DNA of 64,000 bases from Prevotella fusca JCM 17724 (GTDB lineage Bacteria > Bacteroidota > Bacteroidia > Bacteroidales > Bacteroidaceae), in the NCBI RefSeq assembly GCF_001262015.1, contig NZ_CP012074.1, positions 1,146,001 through 1,210,000 of the forward strand, written 5' to 3'. Within the stretch, counting starts at the first letter, position 1; every line of letters begins with the position of its first letter. Of the stretch, positions 1-10,038 are shown piece after piece. The notes below the pieces were generated by a model. It was not told where the DNA came from. It worked only from the letters and a program-made list of their open reading frames with translations, and did not search any database. A program made the position numbers and the translations under genes.

Positions 1-199
1 CAGGGTCGTACTTCAGTGCGACCTTGATTGAACCTTGGGGACCATCCTCAATGAACTTGTAGTTCAAGATGTAACCCTTCTCGAAGAGAATCTTAGTGAT
101 AGACTTCTTCAAGTTAGACGCAGGAACCTCAACAACACGGTGATGAGCCATGATTGCGTTTCTGAGTCTTGTCAGATAATCTGCTATTGGATCTGTCAT
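1..199 (-). CDS. rpsH: 30S ribosomal protein S8 (partial, runs off left edge)
   Basis: Encodes the N-terminal 66 residues of S8, a primary 16S rRNA-binding protein needed for assembly of the small-subunit platform. The translation starts [15 protein letters not shown], the conserved S8 opening, and continues through the [12 protein letters not shown] segment; the C-terminal half lies outside the window. The ATG at 197-199 is the first in frame. It follows rpsN in the usual spc order but is set off by 125 bp containing its own promoter-like motif and a leader hairpin, so rpsH and the genes after it may be partly independently transcribed. Identity is clear; only the C-terminus is unseen. Confidence 0.96.
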   Translation of the reverse strand, partial: MTDPIADYLTRLRNAIMAHHRVVEVPASNLKKSITKILFEKGYILNYKFIEDGPQGSIKVALKYDP

Positions 200-220
200 A
201 AAAAATAAATGTTTAATTAA

Positions 221-281
221 TCGGGACTACCCCGACAATATTAAAAAATCGCTTGAAAGCGGATAATGAACTGCAAAGGTA
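221..281 (-). promoter_or_regulatory. Internal promoter-like -7 box and leader hairpin before rpsH
   Basis: On the minus strand TACCTTTG (274-281) matches the Bacteroidota -7 consensus TAnnTTTG exactly, but no good -33 TTTG lies 19-21 bp upstream. Downstream of it the leader holds a small hairpin with arms TCGGG (221-225) and CCCGA (231-235). In other bacteria spc-operon ribosomal proteins bind their own mRNA; that role here is inference. Confidence 0.45.
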
Positions 282-324
282 CAAAATATAAATTACAATT
301 CACTATCCGCATCGATATATTTGA

Positions 325-627
325 TTACCAGCTTGCCTTCTTCACTCCTGGAATGAGTCCCTGAGATGCCATCTCACGGAACTGGATACGAGAGAGACCG
401 AACTGACGGATGTAACCCTTTGGACGTCCTGTAATCTTGCAACGATTGTGCAGACGAATAGGATTAGCATTCTTTGGAATAGACTGCAACTTGCGAGCAG
501 CCTCATAAGCCTCTTCAGGATCATTTGAAGTAGCGATAATCTTCTTCAGAGCTGCGCGTTTCTCAGCATAGCGAGCAACAAGTTTTGCACGCTTTACCTC
601 GCGAGCTTTCATTGATTCTTTTGCCAT
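325..627 (-). CDS. rpsN: 30S ribosomal protein S14
   Basis: S14 is a small-subunit head protein. The 100-residue product carries the C-terminal signature [18 protein letters not shown] followed by [12 protein letters not shown]. It has a single cysteine and no CxxC pairs, so it is the zinc-independent, full-length form (E. coli type), not the short zinc form. The long basic N-terminus starting [15 protein letters not shown] is typical of this class. It lies 5 bp after the rplE stop in the spc gene order rplN-rplX-rplE-rpsN-rpsH. It is intact, and the start is the first ATG after the rplE stop. Confidence 0.98.
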   Translation of the reverse strand: MAKESMKAREVKRAKLVARYAEKRAALKKIIATSNDPEEAYEAARKLQSIPKNANPIRLHNRCKITGRPKGYIRQFGLSRIQFREMASQGLIPGVKKASW

Positions 628-632
628 ATCAA

Positions 633-1187
633 TTAATCGTTTTTAGCATTCTTGAATGGAAGTCCGAAGCCCTTCAGCAAAGCATAGCCCTCTTCGTCAG
701 TCTTAGCTGATGTAACGAAGGTAATGTTCATACCCTGGATGCGGTCAACCTGATCGATATTAATCTCTGGGAAGATAATCTGTTCGGTAATACCGAGAGT
801 ATAGTTTCCACGACCATCAAACTTGCTCTCAATACCCTTGAAGTCACGGATACGTGGCAAAGATACACGAACGAGTTTCTCGAGGAACTCATACATACGC
901 TCACGGCGCAGCGTTACCATAACGCCGATAGGCATCTTCTTACGCAGTTTGAAGTTTGCAATATCCTTCTTAGAATAAGTTGCAACAGCCTTCTGACCTG
1001 TAATAGAAGAAATCTCATTGACAGCAACCTCGATAAGTTTCTTATCCTGAGTTGCATCACCAAGACCCTGGTTGATAACAATCTTCTTCAGAACAGGTAC
1101 CTGCATAGCTGAAGAATAGTTGAACTGCTTCTGCAGAGCAGGAGCAATCTGCTCCTTATACTGTTTCTTTAACTGAGCTGTATTCAT
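633..1187 (-). CDS. rplE: 50S ribosomal protein L5
   Basis: L5 binds 5S rRNA and forms part of the central protuberance, contacting S13 and P-site tRNA. The 184-residue product has the conserved motif [15 protein letters not shown] near residue 30 and the later segment [18 protein letters not shown]. Its ATG overlaps the rplX stop codon by one base (TAATG on the minus strand), implying translational coupling with L24. It sits in the normal spc order, and its length is normal for the family. No anomaly was seen. Confidence 0.98.
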   Translation of the reverse strand: MNTAQLKKQYKEQIAPALQKQFNYSSAMQVPVLKKIVINQGLGDATQDKKLIEVAVNEISSITGQKAVATYSKKDIANFKLRKKMPIGVMVTLRRERMYEFLEKLVRVSLPRIRDFKGIESKFDGRGNYTLGITEQIIFPEINIDQVDRIQGMNITFVTSAKTDEEGYALLKGFGLPFKNAKND

Positions 1188-1504
1188 TACTTAATTTCCT
1201 CCCCTGACTTTTTAGCGATACGCTTAACAGTCTTGCCTTCACGCTCAATCTTGATACGTGTTGCCTTACCGCTCTTCGGATCGATGAGACTTAAATTTGA
1301 GATATGAATTGCAGCCTCCTGCTTAACGATACCACCCTGAGGGTTAGCAGCAGAAGGTTTCGTGCTCTTAGAGACCATATTCACGCCCTCAACGATAGCA
1401 CGCTCCTTGTCTGCGATGACCTTAAGCACCTTTCCAGTCTTGCCCTTGTCTGCACCGGCAAGAACAATGACCTGATCGTCTTTCTTTATATGGAATTTTG
1501 CCAT
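1187..1504 (-). CDS. rplX: 50S ribosomal protein L24
   Basis: L24 is an early assembly protein of the large subunit that binds near the 5' end of 23S rRNA. The N-terminal KOW motif is visible at about residues 7-32 ([19 protein letters not shown]). The 105-residue length and lysine-rich C-terminus are normal. Its stop codon overlaps the rplE start by one base, and it starts 20 bp after the rplN stop. It is intact and in the expected place. Confidence 0.97.
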   Translation of the reverse strand: MAKFHIKKDDQVIVLAGADKGKTGKVLKVIADKERAIVEGVNMVSKSTKPSAANPQGGIVKQEAAIHISNLSLIDPKSGKATRIKIEREGKTVKRIAKKSGEEIK

Positions 1505-1524
1505 TTTATTATTCTATTTAATAA

Positions 1525-1890
1525 TTAAAGAACCTCAGGTGCCAAAGAAACGACCTTCATGTTCACTGCACGCAGCTCACGAGCAACCGGACCGAAGATA
1601 CGGCTACCGCGGATTTCGCCTGCATTGTTCAGCAATACACATGCGTTGTCATCGAAGCGGATGTATGAACCATCAGCACGACGGATTTCCTTCTTTGTGC
1701 GAACGATCAAAGCCTTTGATACTGCACCCTTTTTCAATTCACTTGATGGGATGACGTTCTGTACAGCAACTACGATAACGTCACCAACACTTGCATAACG
1801 ACGGCGTGTACCACCCAGCACACGAATGCACTTTGCCTCACGAGCACCGCTGTTATCACATACTGTAAGTTTTGATTCTGTCTGTATCAT
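1525..1890 (-). CDS. rplN: 50S ribosomal protein L14
   Basis: L14 binds 23S rRNA at the subunit interface and contacts 16S helix 14. The 121-residue protein has the near-invariant opening [16 protein letters not shown], the basic loop [16 protein letters not shown] and the C-terminal block [11 protein letters not shown]. The start is the first ATG, 2 bp after the rpsQ stop, so the two are probably translationally coupled. It is a full-length, ordinary member of the family. Confidence 0.98.
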   Translation of the reverse strand: MIQTESKLTVCDNSGAREAKCIRVLGGTRRRYASVGDVIVVAVQNVIPSSELKKGAVSKALIVRTKKEIRRADGSYIRFDDNACVLLNNAGEIRGSRIFGPVARELRAVNMKVVSLAPEVL

Positions 1891-1892
1891 AA

Positions 1893-2159
1893 TTACTTAG
1901 CTTTTTCTACAATTTGAACTAATCTCCATCTCTTTGTCTTAGAAAGAGGACGAGTCTCCATGATAAGCACTGTATCACCTACATTTGCCTCATTCTTCTC
2001 GTCATGAGCATGGTACTTCTTTGTCTTCTGGACAAACTTACCATAAATAGGGTGCTTCTCCTTGAACTTAGCCGCAATAACGATGGTTTTATCCATTTTG
2101 TTGCTGATAACGACACCCTGTCTTACTTTTCTTAAATTTCTTGTTTCCATCTGGACCAT
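1893..2159 (-). CDS. rpsQ: 30S ribosomal protein S17
   Basis: S17 is a primary 16S rRNA-binding protein with an OB fold. The 88-residue product shows the family signature [17 protein letters not shown] followed by [20 protein letters not shown]. An N-terminal [11 protein letters not shown] segment could start at the second methionine (MVQ versus METRN); the first ATG directly abuts the rpmC stop, so the longer form is kept. It lies between rpmC and rplN as expected for the S10/spc supercluster. Confidence 0.96.
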   Translation of the reverse strand: MVQMETRNLRKVRQGVVISNKMDKTIVIAAKFKEKHPIYGKFVQKTKKYHAHDEKNEANVGDTVLIMETRPLSKTKRWRLVQIVEKAK

Positions 2160-2161
2160 TG

Positions 2162-2356
2162 TTATTTATTAAGTTCTCTCTGAGAAAGTTCTGTTTTCAT
2201 ACGTGCAATGTCACGACGAGCGGTCTTAATCTGAGATGGATTCTCAAGCGGAGTAATCTGATGATTCAGCTTCATCTTTGCGAGGGCTGTCTCAGCATTC
2301 TCAATCTTCTCAACCAATTCTTTGGTCTCGAGTTCTTTTACTTCTTTAATCTTCAT
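2162..2356 (-). CDS. rpmC: 50S ribosomal protein L29
   Basis: L29 sits at the polypeptide exit and helps form the binding site for chaperones and SRP. The 64-residue protein is a short helical hairpin beginning [17 protein letters not shown], with the second helix segment [19 protein letters not shown]. The length and the charge pattern fit the family. It is 5 bp downstream of rplP and 2 bp upstream of rpsQ, in the conserved order. Confidence 0.97.
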   Translation of the reverse strand: MKIKEVKELETKELVEKIENAETALAKMKLNHQITPLENPSQIKTARRDIARMKTELSQRELNK

Positions 2357-2361
2357 CTTTC

Positions 2362-2790
2362 TTAAGCGTTTTTATCGAAATCACGTCTAACAATAAACTT
2401 TGTCTTAACAGGCAGCTTCTGTGCAGCGAGGCGAAGAGCCTCCTTTGCAATATCAAAGCTGACACCTTCTACTTCAAAGAGAACACGACCTGGAGTAACC
2501 GGTGCTACCCATCCTGCTGGATCACCCTTACCCTTACCCATACGAACATCGGCAGGCTTGCGAGTGATTGGCTTATCAGGGAAGATACGAATCCAGACCT
2601 GGCCCTGACGGTTCATGTAGCGGTTCACTGCTACACGAGCGGCCTCAATCTGACGGCTGTCGATCCACTTAGCCTCAAGTGTCTTGATGCCGAATGAGCC
2701 GAAAGCAAGCTGTGTACCTCTGTGGGCGTTGCCTTTATTGCCACGTCCGTCCTGAGGTCTTCTATATTTTACTCTTTTTGGCTGTAACAT
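2362..2790 (-). CDS. rplP: 50S ribosomal protein L16
   Basis: L16 lies near the peptidyl-transferase centre and contacts the A-site tRNA elbow. The 142-residue product starts [13 protein letters not shown] and carries the invariant block [17 protein letters not shown], followed by [12 protein letters not shown]. It is spaced 14 bp from rpsC and 5 bp from rpmC, in an operon context typical of all bacteria. It is intact and of normal length. Confidence 0.98.
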   Translation of the reverse strand: MLQPKRVKYRRPQDGRGNKGNAHRGTQLAFGSFGIKTLEAKWIDSRQIEAARVAVNRYMNRQGQVWIRIFPDKPITRKPADVRMGKGKGDPAGWVAPVTPGRVLFEVEGVSFDIAKEALRLAAQKLPVKTKFIVRRDFDKNA

Positions 2791-2804
2791 GATAGCTTCT
2801 TCTT

Positions 2805-3533
2805 TTAACGGTTATTGTTTCTTCTGCGATTACCTCTTCCAGAACGGCCACCATTGTTGGAACGGCCATTGCCCTTCTCCTGAGTAAAGTTAGGGGTAAA
2901 ATCTACCTTGTTATAAACTTCACCACGGCAAATCCAAACCTTGATACCCAGCAGACCAACCTTGGTAAGGGCTTCTGTCTGACAATAATCGATGTCTGCA
3001 CGGAAAGTATGCAGAGGAGTACGACCCTCCTTAAACATTTCCTTACGAGCCATTTCGGCACCGTTCAGACGACCTGTAATTTGAACTTTGATACCCTCAG
3101 CACCAGCACGCATAGTGTTAGCAACTGCCATCTTGATAGCACGACGGTAAGCAATCTTACCCTCTACCTGACGAGCGATATTGTTACCAACGATGTTTGC
3201 ATCAAGTTCAGGTTTCTTAACCTCGAAGATATTAATTTGAATCTCCTTCTTGAAAAGATTCTTCAACTCTTCCTTGAGCTTATCAACATCCTGACCACCT
3301 TTACCAATAACGATACCCGGACGAGCGGTGCAAATAGTAATGGTGACGAGCTTCAATGTGCGCTCTATGACAATACGGGAAACGCTTGCTTTCTCCAAAC
3401 GCTTGTTCAGGTAAGTACGAATCTTGCGATCCTCTACGAGATTATCCCCGAAGTTCTTGCCACCGAACCAATTTGACTCCCAACCGCGGATGATACCAAG
3501 ACGGTTGCTAATTGGATTAACTTTCTGTCCCAT
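2805..3533 (-). CDS. rpsC: 30S ribosomal protein S3
   Basis: S3 lies at the mRNA entry tunnel with S4 and S5 and has helicase-assisting activity. The 242-residue protein has the opening [18 protein letters not shown], a type II KH domain with the GxxG loop in [18 protein letters not shown] (about residues 73-90), and the S3 C-terminal domain ([13 protein letters not shown]). The last roughly 25 residues form an Asn/Arg/Gly-rich low-complexity tail, a basic extension beyond the folded domain and probably RNA-binding. It starts 8 bp after the rplV stop. Confidence 0.98.
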   Translation of the reverse strand: MGQKVNPISNRLGIIRGWESNWFGGKNFGDNLVEDRKIRTYLNKRLEKASVSRIVIERTLKLVTITICTARPGIVIGKGGQDVDKLKEELKNLFKKEIQINIFEVKKPELDANIVGNNIARQVEGKIAYRRAIKMAVANTMRAGAEGIKVQITGRLNGAEMARKEMFKEGRTPLHTFRADIDYCQTEALTKVGLLGIKVWICRGEVYNKVDFTPNFTQEKGNGRSNNGGRSGRGNRRRNNNR

Positions 3534-3541
3534 TCTACTAT

Positions 3542-3955
3542 TTATTTATCATCATTATTAGCGTCAGCCTTCGAATCAACGAAAAGAGTGACGTGGTTAG
3601 AACGTTTGCGGATTCTGTAGCCACGGCCCTGTGGTGCAGGACGCATGCGCTTCATTGTAACGCCTTCATCAACGAAGACCTTAGAGATATAAAGTTCACC
3701 GTCTTCAGCCTTGCGGTCATTCTTTGTCTCCCAGTTGTTGATAGCTGAACGCAGAAGTTTCTCAACGTTCTGGGCAGCTGCCTTCTTGGAGAATCTCAGC
3801 ACGCCAAGGGCACGATTGACTTCCATACCACGAACCATGTCAACAACATAGCGCATCTTACGTGGAGAAGAAGGACAGTCCTTGAGCTTTGCAAAATACT
3901 GGCTTTTCAAAGCTTCTTTACGAGCTTCAGCCTTTATATGTTTTCTTGCTCCCAT
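3542..3955 (-). CDS. rplV: 50S ribosomal protein L22
   Basis: L22 lines the nascent peptide tunnel through a long beta-hairpin. The 137-residue product has the family core [18 protein letters not shown] and the hairpin-tip region [18 protein letters not shown]. Mutations in this loop are known to give macrolide resistance; the loop looks ordinary here. There is a roughly 15-residue N-terminal Lys/Ala extension ([19 protein letters not shown]), seen often in Bacteroidota. It is 36 bp downstream of rpsS. Confidence 0.97.
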   Translation of the reverse strand: MGARKHIKAEARKEALKSQYFAKLKDCPSSPRKMRYVVDMVRGMEVNRALGVLRFSKKAAAQNVEKLLRSAINNWETKNDRKAEDGELYISKVFVDEGVTMKRMRPAPQGRGYRIRKRSNHVTLFVDSKADANNDDK

Positions 3956-3991
3956 TATATTATTCTATTTTCTAAATGGATTATGACCTGC

Positions 3992-4261
3992 TTACTTCTT
4001 GTTATTACCGGAGTGGCCACCAAAACGGCGTGTAGGACTGAACTCTCCGAGCTTGTGACCTACCATGTTCTCAGTAATGTAAACAGGGATAAATTTATTT
4101 CCGTTATGAACTGCAACAGTGTGACCCACAAAATCAGGGGAAATCATTGATGCTCTGGCCCATGTCTTAACGACATTCTGCTTACCACTCTCATTCATCG
4201 CGAGAATCTTCTTCTCGAGTGATACGTTGATGTATGGACCTTTTTTTAATGAACGACTCAT
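3992..4261 (-). CDS. rpsS: 30S ribosomal protein S19
   Basis: S19 is a head protein that works with S13 in binding the A-site region of 16S rRNA. The 89-residue product begins [19 protein letters not shown] and contains the conserved [19 protein letters not shown] segment. The length is canonical. It lies 22 bp after the rplB stop, in the S10-operon order rplB-rpsS-rplV. The start at the first ATG is unambiguous. Confidence 0.98.
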   Translation of the reverse strand: MSRSLKKGPYINVSLEKKILAMNESGKQNVVKTWARASMISPDFVGHTVAVHNGNKFIPVYITENMVGHKLGEFSPTRRFGGHSGNNKK

Positions 4262-4283
4262 AATTTACTCTTAATTACTTTGT

Positions 4284-5111
4284 TTACTTCTTGTTAGCTC
4301 TCTCAATGATGTACTTGTTTGAAAGCTTCTTAGGTGCACGAGTCTTGAGACCCTTAGCGTACAAGCCCTTACGTGAACGTGGGTGACCACCAGACTGGCG
4401 ACCTTCACCACCACCCATTGGGTGATCAACTGGGTTCATAACAACACCACGGTTGTGAGGACGACGTCCCAACCAACGAGAGCGACCAGCCTTACCAGAC
4501 TGCTCGAGTGCGTGGTCAGAATTACCTACACTACCAACAGTTGCCTTACAAGCTGACAAAATCTGGCGCGTTTCACCAGAAGGGAGCTTAATAACACAAT
4601 AACTGCCTTCACGAGAAGTAAGCTGAGCAAAGTTACCAGCCGAACGAACGAGCAATGCACCCTGTCCAGGACGTAACTCAATATTATGAATCACAGTACC
4701 AACAGGAATGTTAGCCAATGGAAGGGCATTACCAACCTCAGGTGCTGCCTCAGCACCTGACATCAGAGTTGCGCCAACCTGCAGTCCGTTAGGAGCAATA
4801 ATGTAACGTTTTTCACCATCAGCATAGTATAACAGCGCAATGCGAGCTGATCTGTTAGGATCATACTCGATTGTCTTCACTACAGCTGGAACACCATCTT
4901 TCTCTCGCTTGAAGTCGATAAGACGATACTTCTTCTTGTGACCACCGCCCATGTAACGGACGGTCATCTTACCGGTGTTGTTTCGACCACCGGTAGAACG
5001 TTTACCGTAAACGAGAGACTTCTCTGGCACGGATGCAGTAATATCCTCGAACGTGCCAATAACCTTGTGTCTTTGTCCCGGTGTAACCGGGTTTAATTTA
5101 CGTACTGCCAT
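4284..5111 (-). CDS. rplB: 50S ribosomal protein L2
   Basis: L2 is essential for subunit association and peptidyl-transferase activity. The 275-residue protein shows the SH3-like core and the C-terminal block [19 protein letters not shown], which contains the conserved histidine implicated in peptidyl transfer. The N-terminus [14 protein letters not shown] and the lysine-rich end are normal for the family. It is 7 bp downstream of rplW and 22 bp before rpsS. It is intact with no unusual insertions. Confidence 0.98.
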   Translation of the reverse strand: MAVRKLNPVTPGQRHKVIGTFEDITASVPEKSLVYGKRSTGGRNNTGKMTVRYMGGGHKKKYRLIDFKREKDGVPAVVKTIEYDPNRSARIALLYYADGEKRYIIAPNGLQVGATLMSGAEAAPEVGNALPLANIPVGTVIHNIELRPGQGALLVRSAGNFAQLTSREGSYCVIKLPSGETRQILSACKATVGSVGNSDHALEQSGKAGRSRWLGRRPHNRGVVMNPVDHPMGGGEGRQSGGHPRSRKGLYAKGLKTRAPKKLSNKYIIERANKK

Positions 5112-5118
5112 TTTTTAT

Positions 5119-5463
5119 TTAAATATTGCTGTAAAAATCGATTGAATCGCCATTCTTCAAAGTGACGATAGCCTTCTTGAATGCGTTCTTCTGTCCCTTC
5201 ACGAGACCAGCCTTGGTATAACGTGCCTGACGCTTACCAGCATAACGAACGGTATTCACATCTACTACTGTAACGTTGTACAGAGCCTCAACTTCTTTCT
5301 TAATCTCAAGTTTGTTGGCCTCAGGCTTAACGATAAAACCATACTTTGGCTGCGCCAAAACAGTTCTCTTCTCACCCTTGTGCTTTACAACCTTATCCTC
5401 AGAAGACTTGTCTGTCAACTTGGTCATCTTTTCAGTGACCATTGGTTTAATGATAAATCCCAT
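5119..5463 (-). CDS. rplW: 50S ribosomal protein L23 with N-terminal insertion
   Basis: L23 is the exit-tunnel docking site for trigger factor and SRP. The 114-residue product is longer than the usual 95-100 residues because a charged insertion (about residues 17-36, SSEDKVVKHKGEKRTVL) separates the N-terminal VTEKMTKL motif from YGFIVKPEANKLEIKKEVE. The rest, including AGKRQARYTKAG, matches the family. The insertion is close to where docking factors bind, but its effect is unknown. It lies 22 bp after rplD. Confidence 0.95.
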   Translation of the reverse strand: MGFIIKPMVTEKMTKLTDKSSEDKVVKHKGEKRTVLAQPKYGFIVKPEANKLEIKKEVEALYNVTVVDVNTVRYAGKRQARYTKAGLVKGQKNAFKKAIVTLKNGDSIDFYSNI

Positions 5464-5485
5464 AATTATTCTTGTCTCCTAATTA

Positions 5486-6115
5486 TTACTTGGTTAAGAT
5501 TTCGTCGATAACCTTCAGAGAATTCTCTGTAATAACCACTACATCAGCATTCAAAACCTTGTATGAATTTACCTGTGCAGCTGTCATAACTTCAGCCTTC
5601 TGCAGATTACGAGCCGACAAATATACGTTTTTCTCTACTCCTGGCAAAACGAGAAGCACTTTCTTGCCATCAACTTTCAGATTTTTTGCAATATTTACGA
5701 AATCTTTTGTCTTTGGAGCATCAAGATTGAAATCTTCAACGACAACGATAGCATTATCCTGTGCCTTGTAAGACAAAGCTGACTTACGAGCAAGAACCTT
5801 TACCTTCTTGTTCAGCTTGAAGCTGTAGTCACGTGGCTTAGGACCGAAAACACGACCACCACCTACGAGGACTGGTGAGTTGATATCACCACGACGAGCA
5901 CCGCCGCCGCCCTTCTGACGACCCAACTTACGAGTAGAACCAGCGTGCTCACTTCTTTCCTTTGACTTAGCTGTACCCTGACGCTGGTCAGCGAGATACT
6001 GCTTAACTGCGAGGTAGAGGACGTGATCGTTAGGCTCAATTCCGAAGATATTCTCGTTAAGAGTTACCTTGCGGCCGGTCTCCTGACCTTTGATATCTAA
6101 TACGTTAATATCCAT
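5486..6115 (-). CDS. rplD: 50S ribosomal protein L4
   Basis: L4 lines the exit tunnel with L22 and in E. coli represses the S10 operon. The 209-residue product has the tunnel-loop signature [19 protein letters not shown] (about residues 67-85) and the segment [20 protein letters not shown]. Its first base overlaps the last base of rplC (position 6115 is shared), giving a TAATG coupling. The position between rplC and rplW is canonical. No E. coli-like S10 leader can be claimed. Confidence 0.97.
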   Translation of the reverse strand: MDINVLDIKGQETGRKVTLNENIFGIEPNDHVLYLAVKQYLADQRQGTAKSKERSEHAGSTRKLGRQKGGGGARRGDINSPVLVGGGRVFGPKPRDYSFKLNKKVKVLARKSALSYKAQDNAIVVVEDFNLDAPKTKDFVNIAKNLKVDGKKVLLVLPGVEKNVYLSARNLQKAEVMTAAQVNSYKVLNADVVVITENSLKVIDEILTK

Positions 6116-6729
6116 TACTTCTTAATTATTACGGTTGAACCATTACATCCAGCTACACTACCCTTAACGAGGATAAGATTGTGCTCTGGAATAACCTTTA
6201 ACACCTGAAGGTTCTGAGTTGTTACTCTGTCGCCTCCCATCTGTCCACCCATGCGCATGCCCTTGAAGACCTTAGCTGGGTAAGAACAAGCACCGATAGC
6301 TCCCGGCTTACGAGCGCGGTCATCCTGACCGTGAGTAGACTGACCTACACCACCGAATCCGTGACGCTTTACAACGCCCTGGAAGCCTTTACCCTTAGAC
6401 GTACCTACAACATCAACGAACTTAGCATCGCTGAACAGTTCAACGGTAATAGTGTCACCGAGGTTATACTCCTCCTCAAACTTGAACTCGGCCAAGTGCT
6501 TCTTTGGTGTTGTGCCGGCTTTCTTGAAGTGTCCCTGCTGTGGCTTAGAAGTTCTTTTCTCCTTAGCCTCGCCGAAACCTAACTGAACAGCCTTGTAACC
6601 ATCTTTTTCAACGGTCTTAACCTGGGTTACAACACAAGGACCAGCTTCGATAACAGTGCACGGTACGTTCTTACCGTCGGCACTGAAAACGGATGTCATT
6701 CCGATTTTCTTTCCTAATAATCCTGGCAT
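6115..6729 (-). CDS. rplC: 50S ribosomal protein L3
   Basis: L3 is an early assembly protein whose long loop reaches the peptidyl-transferase centre. The 204-residue protein contains the loop signature [18 protein letters not shown], with the conserved glutamine region that is methylated by PrmB in E. coli, and the N-terminal [13 protein letters not shown]. It is separated from rpsJ by a 71-bp AT-rich spacer and overlaps rplD by one base. Normal family member. Confidence 0.98.
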   Translation of the reverse strand: MPGLLGKKIGMTSVFSADGKNVPCTVIEAGPCVVTQVKTVEKDGYKAVQLGFGEAKEKRTSKPQQGHFKKAGTTPKKHLAEFKFEEEYNLGDTITVELFSDAKFVDVVGTSKGKGFQGVVKRHGFGGVGQSTHGQDDRARKPGAIGACSYPAKVFKGMRMGGQMGGDRVTTQNLQVLKVIPEHNLILVKGSVAGCNGSTVIIKK

Positions 6730-6800
6730 TTCAATTAATTATTTTAAAATGAATGTAAATGCTTTTTGTATTAATTTGTTTCTTACTTGTCAACAGCTGA

Positions 6801-7106
6801 CTACACCTTGATTTCAACCTCTACACCTGAAGGCAACTCAAGTTTCATCAAAGCGTCAACAGTCTTTGCTGTAGAGCTATAGATATCAATGAGACGCTTG
6901 AAATCTGAAAGCTGGAACTGCTCACGTGACTTCTTGTTAACAAATGTAGAACGGTTTACAGTGTAAATACGCTTGTGTGTTGGCAATGGAATAGGACCGC
7001 TAACGATAGCGCCAGTTGCCTTAACAGCCTTCACAATCTTCTCTGCTGACTTGTCAACCAACTGGTGGTCGTAAGACTTCAGCTTAATACGAATCTTCTG
7101 ACTCAT
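6801..7106 (-). CDS. rpsJ: 30S ribosomal protein S10
   Basis: S10 is a ribosomal head protein and, as NusE, a partner of NusB and NusG in antitermination and transcription-translation coupling. The 101-residue product starts [18 protein letters not shown] and includes the conserved [18 protein letters not shown] loop. It lies downstream of fusA, as usual in Bacteroidota, with an 89-bp spacer containing a strong hairpin, so its expression may be adjusted relative to fusA. Confidence 0.98.
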   Translation of the reverse strand: MSQKIRIKLKSYDHQLVDKSAEKIVKAVKATGAIVSGPIPLPTHKRIYTVNRSTFVNKKSREQFQLSDFKRLIDIYSSTAKTVDALMKLELPSGVEVEIKV

Positions 7107-7148
7107 GTTTAATTTGTTATTTGTTGTTGAATTGATATAAAGGTTGCC

Positions 7149-7176
7149 CTCTCATAAGAGTCATTCGCTATGAGAG
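7149..7176 (-). promoter_or_regulatory. Hairpin in the fusA-rpsJ spacer
   Basis: The perfect 8-bp inverted repeat CTCTCATA (7149-7156) and TATGAGAG (7169-7176) with a 12-nt loop lies between fusA and rpsJ. No U-run follows, so it is not an intrinsic terminator. Processing, partial attenuation or a ribosomal-protein site are possible; none can be shown by reading. Confidence 0.5.
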
Positions 7177-7195
7177 AGCTACACCTTAATTTTAT

Positions 7196-9313
7196 TTACT
7201 TAACGAGATCTGAATTGCCCTTCAACTCATCAAGGATCTCCTTAGCGAGAGAACTTGATACAGGAGAGTGGTGATCATACTCCATAGAAGAAGTAGCACG
7301 ACCAGAAGTAATTGTACGCAGAGCTGTTACATAACCGAACATCTCTGACAATGGAACCATTGCTCTAACGATACGTGCACCGCTACGAGCTTCATCCATA
7401 CCCTGTACAAGACCACGACGCTTGTTCAAGTCACCGATAACATCACCCATGTTCTCTTCTGGAGTAACAACCTCTACCTTCATGATAGGCTCCATGAGAA
7501 CAGGACCTGCCTTGGGGCAGAGTACCTTGAACGCCTGGTGAGCTACGAGTTCGAATGACAACTGGTCAGAGTCAACCGGGTGGAAAGAACCATCAGACAA
7601 AGTAACCTTGAGACCTGTCAATGGGAAACCACCAAGTACACCGTTACCCAGACAGTCCTTGAATCCCTTCTCTACAGCTGGGATGAACTCCTTAGGCACG
7701 TTACCACCCTTAACAACGTTAATGAACTGCAAGTCGCCCTCTGTGTAATCCTCGTCCTTTGGCTCGATAGTTACATCAATACAAGCGAACTTACCACGAC
7801 CACCAGACTGCTTCTTGTAAGTCTCACGGCTCTGAGCAGCCTTTGTAATAGCCTCCTTGTAGTTAACCTGTGGTTTACCCTGGTTACACTCTACCTTGAA
7901 CTCACGCTTCAGACGGTCGATAATGATATCGAGGTGAAGCTCACCCATACCAGATATAATGGTCTGACCACTCTGCTCATCAGTACGAACGGTGAATGTT
8001 GGGTCTTCCTCAGCAAGTTTAGCAAGACCATTGTCAAGTTTAGCAACGTCAGCCTGGCTCTTTGGCTCAACTGCGATAGAAATCACAGTATCAGGGAAGG
8101 TAATGGACTCCAGAATGATTGGTGCACTCTCATCACAGAGTGTATCACCTGTACGAATATCCTTGAAACCTACACCAGCACCGATATCGCCAGCATCAAT
8201 TGACTCCATAGGAATTTCCTTGTTAGAGTTCATCTGGAACAGGCGGCTGATACGCTCCTTCTTGCCAGAACGTGTATTGAATACGTAAGAACCAGCAACA
8301 ACCTTACCTGAGTAGACACGGAAGAATACCAGACGACCCATGAATGGGTCAGTAGCAATCTTAAATGCCAACGCAGCTGTTGGGTCACTCTCACTTGGTT
8401 TACGATCCTCTTCTTCCTCAGTGTCCGGATTTGTACCAACGATAGCTGGTGTATCCAGTGGAGAAGGCAGGAAAGCACAAACATAATCGAGAAGTGGCTG
8501 AACACCCTTGTTCTTATAAGAAGAACCAAGGAGCATAGGACAGCACTCCATAGCAATACAACCCTTGCGGATTGCAGCGATGAGCTTATCCTCAGGAATA
8601 TCCTGACCTTCAAGATACATCTCCATCAACTCATCATCGAAGTTTGCAGCTCCCTCAAGCAGCTTGTCACGCCACTCAGCAGCCTCGTCAGCCAAGTCTG
8701 CAGGAATCTCCTCAACAGTATACTCAGCACCCATTGTCTCATCGTGCCACAAGATAGCCTTCATCTTGATGAGGTCTACAACGCCCTTGAAGTTCTCCTC
8801 TGCACCGATAGGAATCTGAACAGGGAGCGGATTAGCACCAAGGATATCCTTCATCTGCTGTACCGTCTCAAAGAAGTCAGCACCAGAACGGTCCATCTTG
8901 TTTACATAACCGACACGTGGTACATTGTACTTGTCAGCCTGACGCCATACGGTCTCAGACTGTGGCTGTACACCGTCAGCAGCAGAATAAGTAGCAACAG
9001 CACCATCGAGGACACGGAGTGAACGCTCAACCTCAGCGGTGAAGTCAACGTGTCCCGGGGTATCAATCAAGTTAATCTTATAAGACTTGTTGAGATAGTT
9101 CCAGTTACATGTGGTTGCAGCAGATGTAATAGTGATACCACGCTCCTGCTCCTGTGCCATCCAGTCCATGGTAGCAGCACCGTCATGAACCTCACCGATC
9201 TTATGCGTCTTACCTGTATAGAAAAGAATACGCTCAGATGTAGTCGTCTTACCGGCATCAATGTGTGCCATAATACCGATATTACGAGTCAAATGTAAAT
9301 CGTGATTTGCCAT
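7196..9313 (-). CDS. fusA: Translation elongation factor G
   Basis: EF-G is the GTPase that drives ribosomal translocation and, with RRF, recycling. The 705-residue product has G1 AHIDAGKTT (about residues 16-24), G3 DTPGHVDF, G4 NKMD, and domains II-V including the domain IV segment with [16 protein letters not shown] and the domain V RRGLVQGM loop. It is full length and has no insertion. It lies between rpsG (29 bp upstream) and rpsJ, the typical str-operon place. One copy is seen here; Bacteroidota often carry additional EF-G-like paralogs elsewhere. Confidence 0.98.
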   Translation of the reverse strand: MANHDLHLTRNIGIMAHIDAGKTTTSERILFYTGKTHKIGEVHDGAATMDWMAQEQERGITITSAATTCNWNYLNKSYKINLIDTPGHVDFTAEVERSLRVLDGAVATYSAADGVQPQSETVWRQADKYNVPRVGYVNKMDRSGADFFETVQQMKDILGANPLPVQIPIGAEENFKGVVDLIKMKAILWHDETMGAEYTVEEIPADLADEAAEWRDKLLEGAANFDDELMEMYLEGQDIPEDKLIAAIRKGCIAMECCPMLLGSSYKNKGVQPLLDYVCAFLPSPLDTPAIVGTNPDTEEEEDRKPSESDPTAALAFKIATDPFMGRLVFFRVYSGKVVAGSYVFNTRSGKKERISRLFQMNSNKEIPMESIDAGDIGAGVGFKDIRTGDTLCDESAPIILESITFPDTVISIAVEPKSQADVAKLDNGLAKLAEEDPTFTVRTDEQSGQTIISGMGELHLDIIIDRLKREFKVECNQGKPQVNYKEAITKAAQSRETYKKQSGGRGKFACIDVTIEPKDEDYTEGDLQFINVVKGGNVPKEFIPAVEKGFKDCLGNGVLGGFPLTGLKVTLSDGSFHPVDSDQLSFELVAHQAFKVLCPKAGPVLMEPIMKVEVVTPEENMGDVIGDLNKRRGLVQGMDEARSGARIVRAMVPLSEMFGYVTALRTITSGRATSSMEYDHHSPVSSSLAKEILDELKGNSDLVK

Positions 9314-9342
9314 TTTCTTTTTACCTTATTATAATAACTTGA

Positions 9343-9819
9343 TTAGAATCTGAAGTGAGCAAATGCACGGTTAGCCTCAGCCATGCGGTGCATATCTTCC
9401 TTACGCTTGAAAGCACCACCCTGGTTATTGAAAGCGTCCATAATCTCAGAAGCCAGCTTGTCAGCCATGCTCTTACCACCACGCTTACGTGCGAAAGCAA
9501 TCATATTCTTCATTGAGACACTTTCCTTACGATCAGGGCGAATCTCTGTCGGAACCTGGAAAGTAGCACCACCGATACGGCGGCTCTTAACCTCTACCTG
9601 TGGCGTAATGTTATCGAGAGCCTGCTTCCACACCTCAAGTGGAGACTTCTCCTCGTTCTTCATCTTACCGCCTACGATATCAAGGGCTGCATAGAAGATT
9701 TCGTATGAGGTATTCTTCTTACCATCATACATCAAGTGATTTACGAACTTTGACACCTTCTGATCATTGAATTTTGGATCTGGAAGGATTACACGCTTCT
9801 TTGGTTTTGCTTTTCTCAT
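9343..9819 (-). CDS. rpsG: 30S ribosomal protein S7
   Basis: S7 is the primary 3'-major-domain assembly protein and in E. coli a repressor of the str operon. The 158-residue protein contains the opening [19 protein letters not shown], the beta-hairpin area [18 protein letters not shown] and the C-terminal helix region [15 protein letters not shown]. It is 29 bp upstream of fusA but 219 bp downstream of rpsL; that long spacer could hold a regulatory structure. Confidence 0.98.
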   Translation of the reverse strand: MRKAKPKKRVILPDPKFNDQKVSKFVNHLMYDGKKNTSYEIFYAALDIVGGKMKNEEKSPLEVWKQALDNITPQVEVKSRRIGGATFQVPTEIRPDRKESVSMKNMIAFARKRGGKSMADKLASEIMDAFNNQGGAFKRKEDMHRMAEANRAFAHFRF

Positions 9820-10038
9820 TTTAATTTTTAAACTTTAATTCTGCGGAGGCTGTCGTCTTTCGTTCTTCAACACCCTCTCTTGGGTATTTACTCAACCTTT
9901 GTGATTACAAATCTCCAGCAAAACTGATTGTTATTAGTTTTCTTCTTTTAAAGAGCCTCGGAGCATCGACCATCACCGGCCGTTGCACCTCGGCTTATGG
10001 ATTGAAGTTTACTTGCTGCCTTTCAGGCAACGCAGATA
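9820..10038 (-). promoter_or_regulatory. Long rpsL-rpsG spacer, possible structured leader
   Basis: These 219 bp separate two co-directional genes that are usually close together. The spacer has no coding frame of note. It is GC-richer than other spacers and contains a 5-bp hairpin right after rpsL (TGCCT 10017-10021 with AGGCA 10025-10029) and a GC-rich stretch around 9955-9995. In E. coli the rpsL-rpsG spacer is the S7 autoregulatory target; an equivalent role here is inference. Confidence 0.4.
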
